Below the pieces are notes generated by a model. That model was given only the letters and a program-made list of their open reading frames with translations, was not told where the DNA came from and searched no databases. The translations under genes were made by a program, and so were the position numbers. This document shows, one piece after another, positions 32,432-41,087 of a stretch of 64,000 bases of DNA. This stretch comes from DATLXU01 sp035575515. Lineage in GTDB: Bacteria > Acidobacteriota > Blastocatellia > UBA7656. The DNA lies in assembly GCA_035575515.1 (NCBI GenBank), contig DATLXU010000147.1:38266-102265 (forward strand). Direction: 5' to 3'. Every line of letters begins with the position of its first letter. The first letter of the stretch is position 1.

Positions 32432-32581
32432 ATGGCAAGAAGGTTAAAAGACATCAAAGAAATCAAAATAGAAAGACCACCGAGAGCAAAACTATCTGCT
32501 GAGGAGTCCCTAAAGCGAACGCAAGAGTTCGATAAACGAAAGGAGAAATTCATTGCCTCTATTCGAAAAGGCAAGAATTGA
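32432..32581 (+). CDS. Small basic cassette protein (49 aa)
   Basis: ATG 32432 with GGAG 7 bases upstream. Highly charged and lysine-rich (MARRLKDIKEIKIE; SLKRTQEFDKRKEKFIASIR), no known domain. It overlaps the next ORF by 29 bases, suggesting translational coupling. First gene of a cassette between two attC sites. Small coupled pairs in cassettes are often toxin-antitoxin systems, but nothing here proves that. Confidence 0.6.
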   Translation: MARRLKDIKEIKIERPPRAKLSAEESLKRTQEFDKRKEKFIASIRKGKN

Positions 32582-32885
32582 AGTTTACCTCCCTGATCTG
32601 CCAAAGCAGGCGTATCAGGACTTGCTGAACGCTCTCGATCAAGAGTTCACATATGCTTTCGGCGGTTGTACGATAATTCGGGGACTTGAAGGCAGCTATC
32701 TTTCACAAGCAGGTTTAAAGCTGCAAGACCGAATAAATCTGATTTATACAGACACGCCTTATGGGTTCAAGGAAAACTTTGGGATTATATCGAAGTATGC
32801 AGACAAACTGAGGGAGGCTGCTTTTAAGGCGCTCGAAGAAGAAGCGATCCTGGTTGCAGTACAACAAGTTTATCATTCTGGTTGA
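32553..32885 (+). CDS. Cassette-borne protein of unknown function (110 aa)
   Basis: Start TTG 32553 chosen because AAAGGAG (32539-32545) is ideally spaced. Sequence includes VYLPDLPKQAYQDLLNALDQ, FGGCTIIRGLEGSYLS and LREAAFKALEEEAILVAVQQ. Compact, soluble alpha/beta-looking protein; I do not recognise the family. It ends 25 bases before a second attC half-site at 32911. Coupled to the 49-residue ORF. Confidence 0.68.
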   Translation: MPLFEKARIEVYLPDLPKQAYQDLLNALDQEFTYAFGGCTIIRGLEGSYLSQAGLKLQDRINLIYTDTPYGFKENFGIISKYADKLREAAFKALEEEAILVAVQQVYHSG

Positions 32886-32910
32886 AAAGATGTTGGTTGT
32901 GCTGACGTGG

Positions 32911-32940
32911 GTCTAACAATCCATCTGAGCTGTTCGTGTC
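32911..32940 (+). repeat. Left half of a second attC site
   Basis: GTCTAACAATCCATCTGAGC matches the 5' side of attC sites (R'' box GTCTAAC then AA). The complementary right half is missing because IS110 sequence begins here. Confidence 0.65.
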
Positions 32941-33338
32941 AAGCAAAAAGTTATTCCGCGTTGCTCGGCGGCATACTTCAACAGCGGTGAGTTCTTCCTT
33001 CGGAGACTTTCCAGGTACTTCACCTCATCATATGGAGTTTTCGTCTTCCAGCACTTCCAGATTATCCTTATCCACTTGCAGGCCAATGCTCTCACCGCCT
33101 CCGAGTGGCTTTTACCTTTCGCCCGCTGCGACTCGTAATATGCCTTTGCCCAAAAACTATGCCTTATTGATTCACCAGCGTACTCGTGAAAGGTCTGCCG
33201 CAGAAACTTTGGACAGAAATATCTCCACCTCACCCAGCTACTCTTGCCGCTACGCTCGATCACTGGCGCTATCCCGCTCAGACATGCAACTTCATCTGCT
33301 GAGGAGAACTTCTCCCGGTTGCTGCCGAATGCTGCCAC
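32913..33338 (-). mobile_element. IS110-family transposase C-terminal fragment (Transposase_20)
   Basis: 141 codons on the minus strand: MAAFGSNREKFSSADEVACL, GIAPVIERSGKSSWVRWRYF, then WAKAYYESQRAKGKSHSEAV and RALACKWIRIIWKCW, the conserved C-terminal IS110/IS116 domain. The N-terminal DEDD domain is absent. Its stop codon (TAG) is formed by the GTTAGAC box of the attC half-site, so the last ~9 residues are attC-derived. Confidence 0.85.
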
Positions 33339-33339
33339 T

Positions 33340-33504
33340 AAGCGCGACGTGAGCGTCTGGCGTTGTGATCGTCAGCCGTCGGTCGCCAATCGAAGCGCGC
33401 GTGCGCGAATGATATTTCAACAGCAACTCTTCAAAAGTAAACTTCACATCATCGGAAGTGACCGGCGCGCCATCGTGAAAAACAGCGTCGGGCGCAAGAT
33501 GATT
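33340..33504 (-). pseudogene. Fragment of family-5 peptide-binding protein
   Basis: About 55 codons: APDAVFHDGAPVTSDDVKFT then FEELLLKYHSRTRASI, a conserved stretch of DppA/OppA-type binding proteins. No start, no flanking domain. It may derive from the same dipeptide-transport locus as the permease relic at 26.5 kb. Confidence 0.7.
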
Positions 33505-33517
33505 CATTTGCTTCACG

Positions 33518-35590
33518 CTATTTTTTTCCAACAATCTCAGAGCGACGCTTGAGCACGAAGGCGCGAATCGCCTCCAATTCATCCGGCTTGAGCCGCTGCT
33601 TGAACGAAGGCATCCCTTGAGTCGAATACTTTCCTTCAAGAACGATATCGGCGTACTTCTCAAATACGGCGGGCGCGGAATACCTTAAATCTGGAGTCGC
33701 GCCGCCGCTTATCGCGCCAAGCCCGTGACAGACCGCGCAATGCTGCGCAAATAATCCCGCGCCCGCTTCAATCTTTTCAGGCGTGGCATTGAAATCAATC
33801 GCCGTAACTGATTTCAGTTTCATCCCCAATGCTTCGGGGATCATCTGCTTTGCGCCGAGCGCGAACGTCAGCAGCATCCCATTGCCGTTGGCCGTTCCAG
33901 TTGCGTTGCCGCCCGCCAGCGCATACGCGCCGCCCCAGCCCGCCATCACCGAAACGTATTGCACGCCATCCACTTCATAAGTCATCGGCGGAGCAATTAT
34001 CCCTGTGCCTGTTTGAATCTCCCACAGCTTTTCGCCTTTGTCCGCGCTGTAGGCGACCAGCCGCCCATCAGCCGTCCCTTGAAAAACCAGATTGCCCGCT
34101 GTCGTGAGCGTCCCGCCGTTCCACATGCTCCGATAAGGAACTCGCCATCGCTCTTTTTGCGCGACAGGGTCCCACGCGAGCAGGTGGCCCGTCGGCATGA
34201 AAGGCGGGCCAGTCTTCAGCGCAGAAAAATCTGTGCCCGTGTTCCACTCGCCCGGTTTGAATTGAAACTTCTTGTCGGGCGCGTATGCGAAGAAAGGGTC
34301 TTGCGCCGGAATATAGACCAATCCGGTTTGAGGATTGAAAGACATCGGTTGCCAGTTGTGTCCGCCGAACGGACCGGGCTTTACAATCGTGAGCGCGTCT
34401 TTGTATCGCGCTTCGGGGGCTTCAATCGGGCGGCCACTCTTTTTATCGAAGCCCTTCGCCCAAGTCATCGGCGCGTAGGCTTCCGCTGAAATCAACTCGC
34501 CCGTCGCGCGGTCGAGCACATAAAAGAATCCGTTCTTCGGAGCTTGCATCAACACTTTGCGATGCGCGCCATTAATTTCGAGGTCGGCTAAAATCATGTG
34601 CTGCGTCGCAGTGTAGTCCCATGAATCGCCCGGAGTCGTTTGATAATGCCACACAAGCTCGCCCGTGTCCGGCTTGAGCGCAAGAATTGAAGAGATGTAA
34701 AGATTATCACCGCCGCCGGGACTGCGAACGTCGCGATTCCACGGCGAGCCGTTCCCCGTGCCAACGTACAACAGGTCAAGCTCCGGGTCGTAAGCGAGCG
34801 AATCCCATACGGTCCCGCCGCCGCCCATCTTCCACCACTCGCCGTTCCATGTTTTCGCCGCGCGCTCAAGCGCCTTTGATTCAAACGGCTTCGACGGGTC
34901 GCCCGGCACAGTATAAAAGCGCCATACCATTTTGCCCGTCTCCGCATCGTAAGCCGAAACGTATCCGCGCACGCCGAACTCGGCTCCGCCGTTGCCGATT
35001 ATGACTTTGCCTTTGACTACGCGCGGCGCGCCCGTAATCGTGTAAGGCTTTGTTTGATCAACGGTGACGACTTGCCAGATGACTTTTCCCGTATCGGCGT
35101 CGAGCGCGACCAATCGCCCATCGAGCGTGCCGAGATAAATCTTGCCTTTATAGACGGCGACGCCGCGATTGACAACATCGCAGCAGGCCCGCTGGCCATA
35201 AGAACCTGGCACTTGAGGATCGTATTTCCAGAGCAGCTTTCCCGTTCGCGCGTCAATCGCAAAGACGACGCTCCAGCTTCCCGTAGTATAGATCACGCCG
35301 TCAACGACAATCGGAGTCGCTTCAAGCCCGCGCGTTGATTCTGTATCGAAGGCCCATGCGAGGCCGAGATTCTTAACGTTGCTCGCGTTGATCTGATTGA
35401 GGGGACTGAATCGGGTCTCTGAATAGTTGCGTCCGTGCGTGAGCCAGTCGCTTTTGCGCGCGTCGGCGTTTCTGAGCGTCGCATCGTCAATCGTTTTAGC
35501 GCGTTCTTTCTTCTGCGCTTCGGGCGAGGGAAGAAAAAACGCGCAGCAGGAAAATAAGATCAACAGCAGAATCTTCACCTGTCGGTTCAT
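33518..35590 (-). CDS. PQQ-dependent quinohemoprotein dehydrogenase
   Basis: 690 residues, periplasmic (signal LLLILFSCCAFFLPSPEAQ). An eight-bladed PQQ propeller with the vicinal disulphide RACCDVVNRG, the active-site Asp in DSWDYTATQ, and Trp-docking repeats such as TGKLLWKYD, TGELVWHYQ and KGEKLWEIQT. The C-terminal ~85 residues are a cytochrome c domain with CAVCHG and axial Met in GMPSFKQRL. It would oxidise an alcohol or aldehyde and pass electrons to the respiratory chain (type II quinohemoprotein). Start ATG 35590 with AGGAGGCTCA upstream. Substrate not deducible; pqq genes not in the window. Confidence 0.95.
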   Translation of the reverse strand: MNRQVKILLLILFSCCAFFLPSPEAQKKERAKTIDDATLRNADARKSDWLTHGRNYSETRFSPLNQINASNVKNLGLAWAFDTESTRGLEATPIVVDGVIYTTGSWSVVFAIDARTGKLLWKYDPQVPGSYGQRACCDVVNRGVAVYKGKIYLGTLDGRLVALDADTGKVIWQVVTVDQTKPYTITGAPRVVKGKVIIGNGGAEFGVRGYVSAYDAETGKMVWRFYTVPGDPSKPFESKALERAAKTWNGEWWKMGGGGTVWDSLAYDPELDLLYVGTGNGSPWNRDVRSPGGGDNLYISSILALKPDTGELVWHYQTTPGDSWDYTATQHMILADLEINGAHRKVLMQAPKNGFFYVLDRATGELISAEAYAPMTWAKGFDKKSGRPIEAPEARYKDALTIVKPGPFGGHNWQPMSFNPQTGLVYIPAQDPFFAYAPDKKFQFKPGEWNTGTDFSALKTGPPFMPTGHLLAWDPVAQKERWRVPYRSMWNGGTLTTAGNLVFQGTADGRLVAYSADKGEKLWEIQTGTGIIAPPMTYEVDGVQYVSVMAGWGGAYALAGGNATGTANGNGMLLTFALGAKQMIPEALGMKLKSVTAIDFNATPEKIEAGAGLFAQHCAVCHGLGAISGGATPDLRYSAPAVFEKYADIVLEGKYSTQGMPSFKQRLKPDELEAIRAFVLKRRSEIVGKK

Positions 35591-35687
35591 TGAGCCTCCT
35601 GAGATGCGTTGTTAGATTTCTGTGCAGGCTGGTGTAAGTCTACTCATGACTCGCCTGAGTGTCCAACGAAAGGCACAGCGCGGGCGA

Positions 35688-36665
35688 TCACTTTACAATT
35701 TTTATCGGATATACAGCGGTGAATTCTTCGTTGCCCGGCCCGATGACCTTCGATAGCTTCAACAAATAATAGCCTGACGCGACCGCGCTCGCAGGAATCT
35801 CTACGGAAGGCATGTTCTGCTTGTCCATTCGCAGTATGGGACGAAGAACTTCCGTGCCTGTGAGCGTCATCAGCGTGGCTTTATACCGGTTGAAGCTCGC
35901 ATCAACGCCTGCCAATCGAAAATAGACGGTGACGTGTTCCGGCTTGACGTAGACGATGTTTGGCTGCCCGATTTCACTGATCATTGAAGGATTGAGAGTG
36001 ACAATGAGAATGTCTGACCGGTTCTCAGGCGGGCGCGCGCTCGTAACGGGAGCGCCTCCTCTGGATGGCGGTGCAGGCTGAGACGGCGCAGCGGCATTTG
36101 AATTAGGCACTTCGCGCGAAGGCGATTCAGACGAGCGCGCGAGCTTCGAGCTTGAGCTTGAGCTTTCGTTGTTTCGGAGCAAGAGCCAAATTGAAACTGT
36201 CACGGCGACGAGCAGCGCGGCTGTCACAGTGACGACCGCGATTTTCAATCCCGACCAGCCGCCCGAAAGGCCGATGGCTCCAATGAATCTCTTCCACGCG
36301 GACTGCTTCGCAGTCGCAGGATTGGCTTGGATCATCATCGCGAAATCAAAGAGGCTTCTCAGCTCAGCGGCGCAATCCGGGCAAATTGCTGTGTGGCTTT
36401 CAACAAGCTCGCGCTCAAGCGGGTCCGCTTCGTTTCTCACATAGGCCCGTTTCTCTTCATAAGAAAGGTGCGCTGTCGGCTCTTTCGCTCGTCGCGTGCT
36501 TGCGCGCAAAGAATTAAATGCTGCCGATGCCTCATCGTCGCTGTAGAGCATCTTTCGACATTGCGCGCACGCAGATGTGTGATTGTAGGCCCGCAGCATA
36601 TCACCCGGCGTGAGCGCGCGATTTCGGTAGCGCGTGACCTCTTCAGTTGTAAGATGCTGCGGCAC
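35688..36665 (-). CDS. Membrane protein with paired zinc-finger (anti-sigma-like) N-terminus
   Basis: 325 residues. Two similar N-terminal Cys modules: HTSACAQCRKML and ESHTAICPDCAAELRSL, each an H-x3-C-x2-C pattern as in ZAS anti-sigma domains. A membrane helix follows (IAVVTVTAALLVAVTVSIWL, ~141-162), then a Ser/Pro linker and a C-terminal beta-rich extracytoplasmic domain (VIYPIKIVK end). 130 bases downstream of the sigma-like gene. I infer it sequesters or senses for that factor. Confidence 0.78.
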   Translation of the reverse strand: MPQHLTTEEVTRYRNRALTPGDMLRAYNHTSACAQCRKMLYSDDEASAAFNSLRASTRRAKEPTAHLSYEEKRAYVRNEADPLERELVESHTAICPDCAAELRSLFDFAMMIQANPATAKQSAWKRFIGAIGLSGGWSGLKIAVVTVTAALLVAVTVSIWLLLRNNESSSSSSKLARSSESPSREVPNSNAAAPSQPAPPSRGGAPVTSARPPENRSDILIVTLNPSMISEIGQPNIVYVKPEHVTVYFRLAGVDASFNRYKATLMTLTGTEVLRPILRMDKQNMPSVEIPASAVASGYYLLKLSKVIGPGNEEFTAVYPIKIVK

Positions 36666-36795
36666 GTTCGGCGTCTCCTAACCCCTTCGAAATTCAATAT
36701 AACCGGTCGGTTTTATATTTTTATGACATAAACTCGCGCGCGATATTTCATGAAAAAATAATTTCGATGAAAAATATTTTCAGCTTTCGCTCATT

Positions 36796-37929
36796 TCAAT
36801 ATCCAAGAGCGCGCATCGCGGGCGCAAGATAATCATTGATCGCGCGGAAGCGCGACGTTGCTACTGTCGGCGGTTTGCACCCTAAGAGCCGCGCGATGAC
36901 TTCATCATCTTTGAGCGGCAGGTGATTCCACAGCATCGCGAATTTTTCATCGTAGCCCGTAAGCGAGCGGGCCACGCGGCGCGAAGCTTCATCCATATCA
37001 AGCTCATCCCATAACCTTTCAAATTGCTCATCCGTGATTGCGAGCAACCGGCCTATCTCGATTTTGCTCACGACCTCGTAAGCCGGAAACAATTCAAGCT
37101 CGATCATAGAAAGCGACGTCGCTTTTTTGCCGACCGTTCCGAGACTGAGCAGATAAGCTGCGCGCATCAGCGGCTTCAACAGGCATATGGCCTGCCACAG
37201 GTGGCGCAGGTATTCTCTTATCATCGCCTCTGTGAGCGGGCGCGGCGGTCCCGGCTCAGGCGGGTCGTAAGCCGTATAGTCATCGTCATCATCGGTTCGT
37301 GTGCTGGCTCGCTGGAATTCGTCTTTGATGCCGAGCAGCCCCGCGACAAGATTAACAAGGTCGTCGAGCGCGACAGGCCCGCCCGTGTAATTGAAGATTG
37401 CCGCAAGCAGCCGCGTCCACTCGTCGGGCTTGATTCTGTCGAGGTGCTTGTGCGGCACTGCGGCACGATCAATCAACGCGGGATCGTTGCGAAGGTCAAT
37501 CAGCGCCGCGCTGCGCTCCGGCCTGTCCGTCCGGAGTTGCCACAGAGCAAGCCCGCAGATCAATCGCTCATCTTTTTTCCAGATGGCAAAGCCCTGCCGC
37601 GTCTCTAAAAAGTATCGCAGCTTGTCTTTCAGAATTCTGCGGTCAGGATTTATGTCGTTGAGGTAGGTTGCAATCGCGTTATCGGTGAGCGCGAGAGCAT
37701 ATCCGCGAAAGTTCCTTATCGCTTCGTCACCGGTTTCGGCCTCAGTGAGCTTTTCAATAAACTTCAGCGTGATTTCGCCGTAGACTTTCAGCAGCGCGTC
37801 CTGATTGCGCTTGCTGCCGTCGGATTCGTCGAGCGAGACGCGAAGTTTATTTCTTATCCTGCCCTTGATGAGCGGGTCGCAGTCCTTAAAGATCGCTTCG
37901 ACATTTAGCGCCGAACCTTGATCAGCCAT
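36796..37929 (-). CDS. Divergent sigma-factor-like regulator, unknown family
   Basis: 377 residues from ATG 37929 (a longer open frame to 38442 only shadows the DedA gene). The C-terminal ~120 residues have a helix-turn-helix-like stretch (HLPLKDDEVIARLLGCKPPT then VATSRFRAI), placed like sigma region 4. The upstream helical part (GYALALTDNAIATYLNDINP, RYFLETRQGFAIWKKD) could hold region-2-like helices. An acidic run DDDDDYTAYDPPEPGPP marks a linker. Known sigma motifs are weak. It precedes a zinc-finger membrane protein, the classic sigma/anti-sigma layout. Confidence 0.6.
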   Translation of the reverse strand: MADQGSALNVEAIFKDCDPLIKGRIRNKLRVSLDESDGSKRNQDALLKVYGEITLKFIEKLTEAETGDEAIRNFRGYALALTDNAIATYLNDINPDRRILKDKLRYFLETRQGFAIWKKDERLICGLALWQLRTDRPERSAALIDLRNDPALIDRAAVPHKHLDRIKPDEWTRLLAAIFNYTGGPVALDDLVNLVAGLLGIKDEFQRASTRTDDDDDYTAYDPPEPGPPRPLTEAMIREYLRHLWQAICLLKPLMRAAYLLSLGTVGKKATSLSMIELELFPAYEVVSKIEIGRLLAITDEQFERLWDELDMDEASRRVARSLTGYDEKFAMLWNHLPLKDDEVIARLLGCKPPTVATSRFRAINDYLAPAMRALGY

Positions 37930-37964
37930 AAAGCTGCCGCCGCTCCATCGTGAATTCGCTTCGC

Positions 37965-38603
37965 TTAATCTCCGCCAGGGCTTGCTTCGGGCGCATCTTT
38001 GCGCGCGCGCCTGCGGCGAACATAATAAATGATGCCGCCAGCCGCGCCAAGCACAATCACTATGATGAACGCGACAAGGATCGTTGTGTGGTTCTCCGCA
38101 AAGAAGTTCAGCACCCGCCGCCCGAATCGCGACGCTAAGTACGCAACGAGCGTAAATCGAATAGCGCGACCCGCCGCAAGCGCCGTCAGATATTTTTTGA
38201 GCGGGTAATTCATCGCACCCGCGCCGAGCAGGAACGGGCCTATGGGAACGGGCGGCGGAAGTATCGCAGGCAGGAAAATAGTTCCAAACCCCCATCGCTC
38301 GAATGCCTTGTGCACGCGCTCGATTCTCTTTTTCGACAATCGCTGTTCGAGCGCCTCTTCGCCGCCCTTGCGCCCAAGCCGATAAGTCAAATACCCGCCG
38401 AGCACCGAGCCTATGACGGCCATCACAGCGTAGTAGAGCCAACTGCCCGGCTCGCTCGTCGCAAGAATTATTGTGAGCGCGTCAAGCCCGCCCGGCGTCG
38501 GGATGACAGAGCTGTCGAGCAGCCCCATCAATATCTGTCCGATGCCTCCGAGCTTTTTCAATAGCGTCCATACTTCGATTATGAATGCGAACAGAAAATC
38601 CAT
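37965..38603 (-). CDS. DedA/VTT-domain membrane protein
   Basis: 212 residues with four to five membrane helices. Family hallmarks: LLDSSVIPTPGGLDALTIIL near the N-terminus, GSVLGGYLTYRLGRKGG (re-entrant Gly motif), FLPAILPPPVPIGPFLLGAG, and ALAAGRAIRFTLVAYLASRFG. Such proteins act as flippase-like transporters for undecaprenyl-phosphate or phospholipids. Basic C-terminal tail. 35 bases upstream of the sigma-like gene, same strand. Confidence 0.9.
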   Translation of the reverse strand: MDFLFAFIIEVWTLLKKLGGIGQILMGLLDSSVIPTPGGLDALTIILATSEPGSWLYYAVMAVIGSVLGGYLTYRLGRKGGEEALEQRLSKKRIERVHKAFERWGFGTIFLPAILPPPVPIGPFLLGAGAMNYPLKKYLTALAAGRAIRFTLVAYLASRFGRRVLNFFAENHTTILVAFIIVIVLGAAGGIIYYVRRRRARKDAPEASPGGD

Positions 38604-38736
38604 TCTTTGTTATTAGTCCGATTCTCATTCTCACATCGCCACGCTTCTTATTCTAACGTATCAACGCCCGCGAGTCAGTGAAGCCGCGCGATGGCAGTTT
38701 GTTCTCATCCAAAGGCGTTGAGTATAATTGAGCGGC

Positions 38737-40194
38737 ATGAAAATCTCAGAGACTCTTTCACGCGCAACCATCATCATTATTTTGATCTCAATCTCGATTC
38801 CATCAGTCCTCGCTCAAGAGCACGCCGTCACTTATCCGCCTCAGTTGCTCGACGAGTTAAAGCAACTCAGGCAAGCCGCGCTCGCGAGCGATTACGCTTA
38901 TCGGCAGACTGCGTATCTGTGCAACAACATCGGGCCGCGACTGAGCGGTTCATTGCAGGCCGCGCGCGCCGTCGAATACGTCGCCGCACAGTTAAAGCGG
39001 CTCGGACTCGAAGTGCGAACCGAAAAAGTAATGGTCCCGCACTGGGTGCGCGGCGTCGAGACGGGCGAGCTTATAGAGTATCCCGGCCCCTCGCCGCAGT
39101 CTCCGCAAAAAATAGTGCTCACTGCGCTCGGCGGTAGCGTTGCGACTCCGGCTGAAGGGCTGATTGCCGAAGTAGTCGTCGTGAATAATTTCGACGAGCT
39201 TAACGCGTTAGGCCGCAGCGGCGTCGCGGGCAAGATAGTGATGTTCAACGCGCGTTTCGACAAACAACTCGCCGCGCAAGGGTTCGCGGGCGACGCTTAC
39301 GGTCAGGCTGTGGCCTATCGAGGCGCGGGCGCAAGCGCAGCAGCGCGACTGGGCGCAGTCGCTTCGCTGATATGTTCCGTAGGCGGCGCTGAATATCGTA
39401 TCCCGCATACGGGTTCGCTGCGCTACGCCGACGACGCGCCAAAGATTCCCGCCGCTGCTGTCACGGTAGAAGACGCTAATTTGATTGCAAGCCTCGCCAC
39501 TCAGGGCAAAGTTCGCATGAAGCTTACGCTCACGCCGCAGACGCTCGCCGACGTTGAAAGCTACAATGTCGTCGCTGATCTCAAAGGCAGCGAGCGCCCT
39601 GAGCAGGTCGTCATCGTCTCAGGCCATCTCGATTCGTGGGATTTGGGAGTGGGCGCGATTGATGACGCAGCGGGCGTGGCCGTAGCGATGCAGACGGCGC
39701 AGTTGATAAGGCAATTGGGTCTCAGACCAAAGCGAACCATTCGCGTCATTGCGTGGATGAATGAAGAGAACGGGCTTCGCGGCGGGGCGACTTATGCAAA
39801 AGACCACGCGGCTGAAATTCAAAATCATATCGCCGCGATTGAAAGCGATCTGGGCGCGGGCCACCCGGCAGGATTCTTCGCTCACGCGAGCAATCAAGCC
39901 ATAGCTATGCTTGGACCGCTCGCGCAGGTGCTGCAACCCATAGGCGCAAGCATAATCAGGCCATCAACAACTTCTGTCGGCGCGGACATATCGCCGCTCG
40001 ATGCCGCGGGCGTGCCGACCTTTGCGCCAATTCAAGACAGCCGCACCTATTTCGATTATCACCACACGCCAGCCGACACGCTGGATAAAATCAACCCGCG
40101 CGAGCTCGCACAGAACGCGGCTGTTATGGCCGTGCTTGCTTACGCGATTGCAAATCTACCTGAGGCGCTGCCTCGACAATTTTCACAGCAATAA
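38737..40194 (+). CDS. Secreted M28-family metallopeptidase
   Basis: 485 residues from ATG 38737. Signal peptide (ATIIIILISISIPSVLAQ); then a PA-type inserted domain (~130-260). Catalytic di-zinc domain: VIVSGHLDSWDLGVGAIDDA (His, Asp ligands), WMNEENGLRGG (Glu pair), IESDLGAGHP (Asp) and the last His in DYHHTPADTL. Likely an aminopeptidase or carboxypeptidase (glutamate carboxypeptidase-like) that digests exogenous peptides. 24 bases upstream of the hydrolase gene. Confidence 0.93.
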   Translation: MKISETLSRATIIIILISISIPSVLAQEHAVTYPPQLLDELKQLRQAALASDYAYRQTAYLCNNIGPRLSGSLQAARAVEYVAAQLKRLGLEVRTEKVMVPHWVRGVETGELIEYPGPSPQSPQKIVLTALGGSVATPAEGLIAEVVVVNNFDELNALGRSGVAGKIVMFNARFDKQLAAQGFAGDAYGQAVAYRGAGASAAARLGAVASLICSVGGAEYRIPHTGSLRYADDAPKIPAAAVTVEDANLIASLATQGKVRMKLTLTPQTLADVESYNVVADLKGSERPEQVVIVSGHLDSWDLGVGAIDDAAGVAVAMQTAQLIRQLGLRPKRTIRVIAWMNEENGLRGGATYAKDHAAEIQNHIAAIESDLGAGHPAGFFAHASNQAIAMLGPLAQVLQPIGASIIRPSTTSVGADISPLDAAGVPTFAPIQDSRTYFDYHHTPADTLDKINPRELAQNAAVMAVLAYAIANLPEALPRQFSQQ

Positions 40195-40217
40195 TTTCAA
40201 AGGAGGATGCTTGAACA

Positions 40218-41087
40218 ATGGCGGAAGACTTGACTAACTTCAGACCCAAAGCCGATTTCACTCGCAGAGAGTTTTTCATCACAACGCTTGCCGCAGGATT
40301 CGCGCTGGCCGTGCAGCCAGTCGAAGGGCAAACCATCACGACCGATACGAACGGGCTTGTTGCGGGCGAAGTGAAGGTTCCCGTTTCTGATGGCCAGATT
40401 CCCGCATACCGAGCAATGCCCGCGAAAGGAAAATCGTTTCCCGTCGTGCTAGTCGTTCAGGAAATCTTCGGCGTGCACGAGCACATCAAAGACATCTGCC
40501 GACGATTTGCCAAGCTCGGCTTTATGGGAATCGCGCCCGCGCTCTACGCTCGACAGGGCGACACGTCGCAGATGACCGACTTCAACGAGATTAGAAAGAT
40601 AGTAGCCAAAGTTCCTGACTCGCAGGTGATGAGCGACCTTGACGCGACAGTCGCGTGGGCCAAGAAGAACAGCGGCAACACCTCGAAGCTCGGCATCACA
40701 GGTTTCTGCTGGGGTGGGCGAATAGTGTGGATGTACGCGGCGCACAACCCTGACCTCGACGCAGGCGTCGCGTGGTATGGGCGACTGGTCGGCGGCACAA
40801 GCGAGATGACGCCGAAGAATCCGATTGACGTAGTCGACGAATTGAAAGCTCCCGTGCTTGGACTCTACGGCGGGAAGGATCAGGGCATCCCGCAGGACAC
40901 GGTCGAAAAGATGCGCGCGGCGCTCAAGGCGTCCAAGAACAAAGCGGCGAATCAATCTGAGATAATCGTCTATCCGAACGCGGGTCACGGCTTCAACGCC
41001 GACTATCGTCCGAGCTACGACAAGGAAGCGGCGCAGGACGGCTGGCGGCGGTTGCAGGAGTGGTTCAAGAAATACGGCGCTGCGTAA
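40218..41087 (+). CDS. Dienelactone hydrolase family protein (Tat-exported)
   Basis: 289 residues. A twin-arginine signal TRREFFITTLAAGFALA sends the folded protein to the periplasm. Alpha/beta-hydrolase with nucleophilic Cys in GFCWGG, Asp in LYGGKDQGIP and His in NAGHGFNADYR, plus the oxyanion-region QEIFGVHEH. Carboxymethylenebutenolidase-like; in vivo substrate unknown. Ribosome site AAAGGAGGATG ahead of ATG 40218. Confidence 0.93.
   Translation: MAEDLTNFRPKADFTRREFFITTLAAGFALAVQPVEGQTITTDTNGLVAGEVKVPVSDGQIPAYRAMPAKGKSFPVVLVVQEIFGVHEHIKDICRRFAKLGFMGIAPALYARQGDTSQMTDFNEIRKIVAKVPDSQVMSDLDATVAWAKKNSGNTSKLGITGFCWGGRIVWMYAAHNPDLDAGVAWYGRLVGGTSEMTPKNPIDVVDELKAPVLGLYGGKDQGIPQDTVEKMRAALKASKNKAANQSEIIVYPNAGHGFNADYRPSYDKEAAQDGWRRLQEWFKKYGAA

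Noticed and set aside
37930..38442. 171-codon extension of the sigma-like protein
   Set aside because: It lies entirely antisense-frame to the DedA gene on the same strand and is low-complexity Arg/Ala sequence; a good start exists at 37929.
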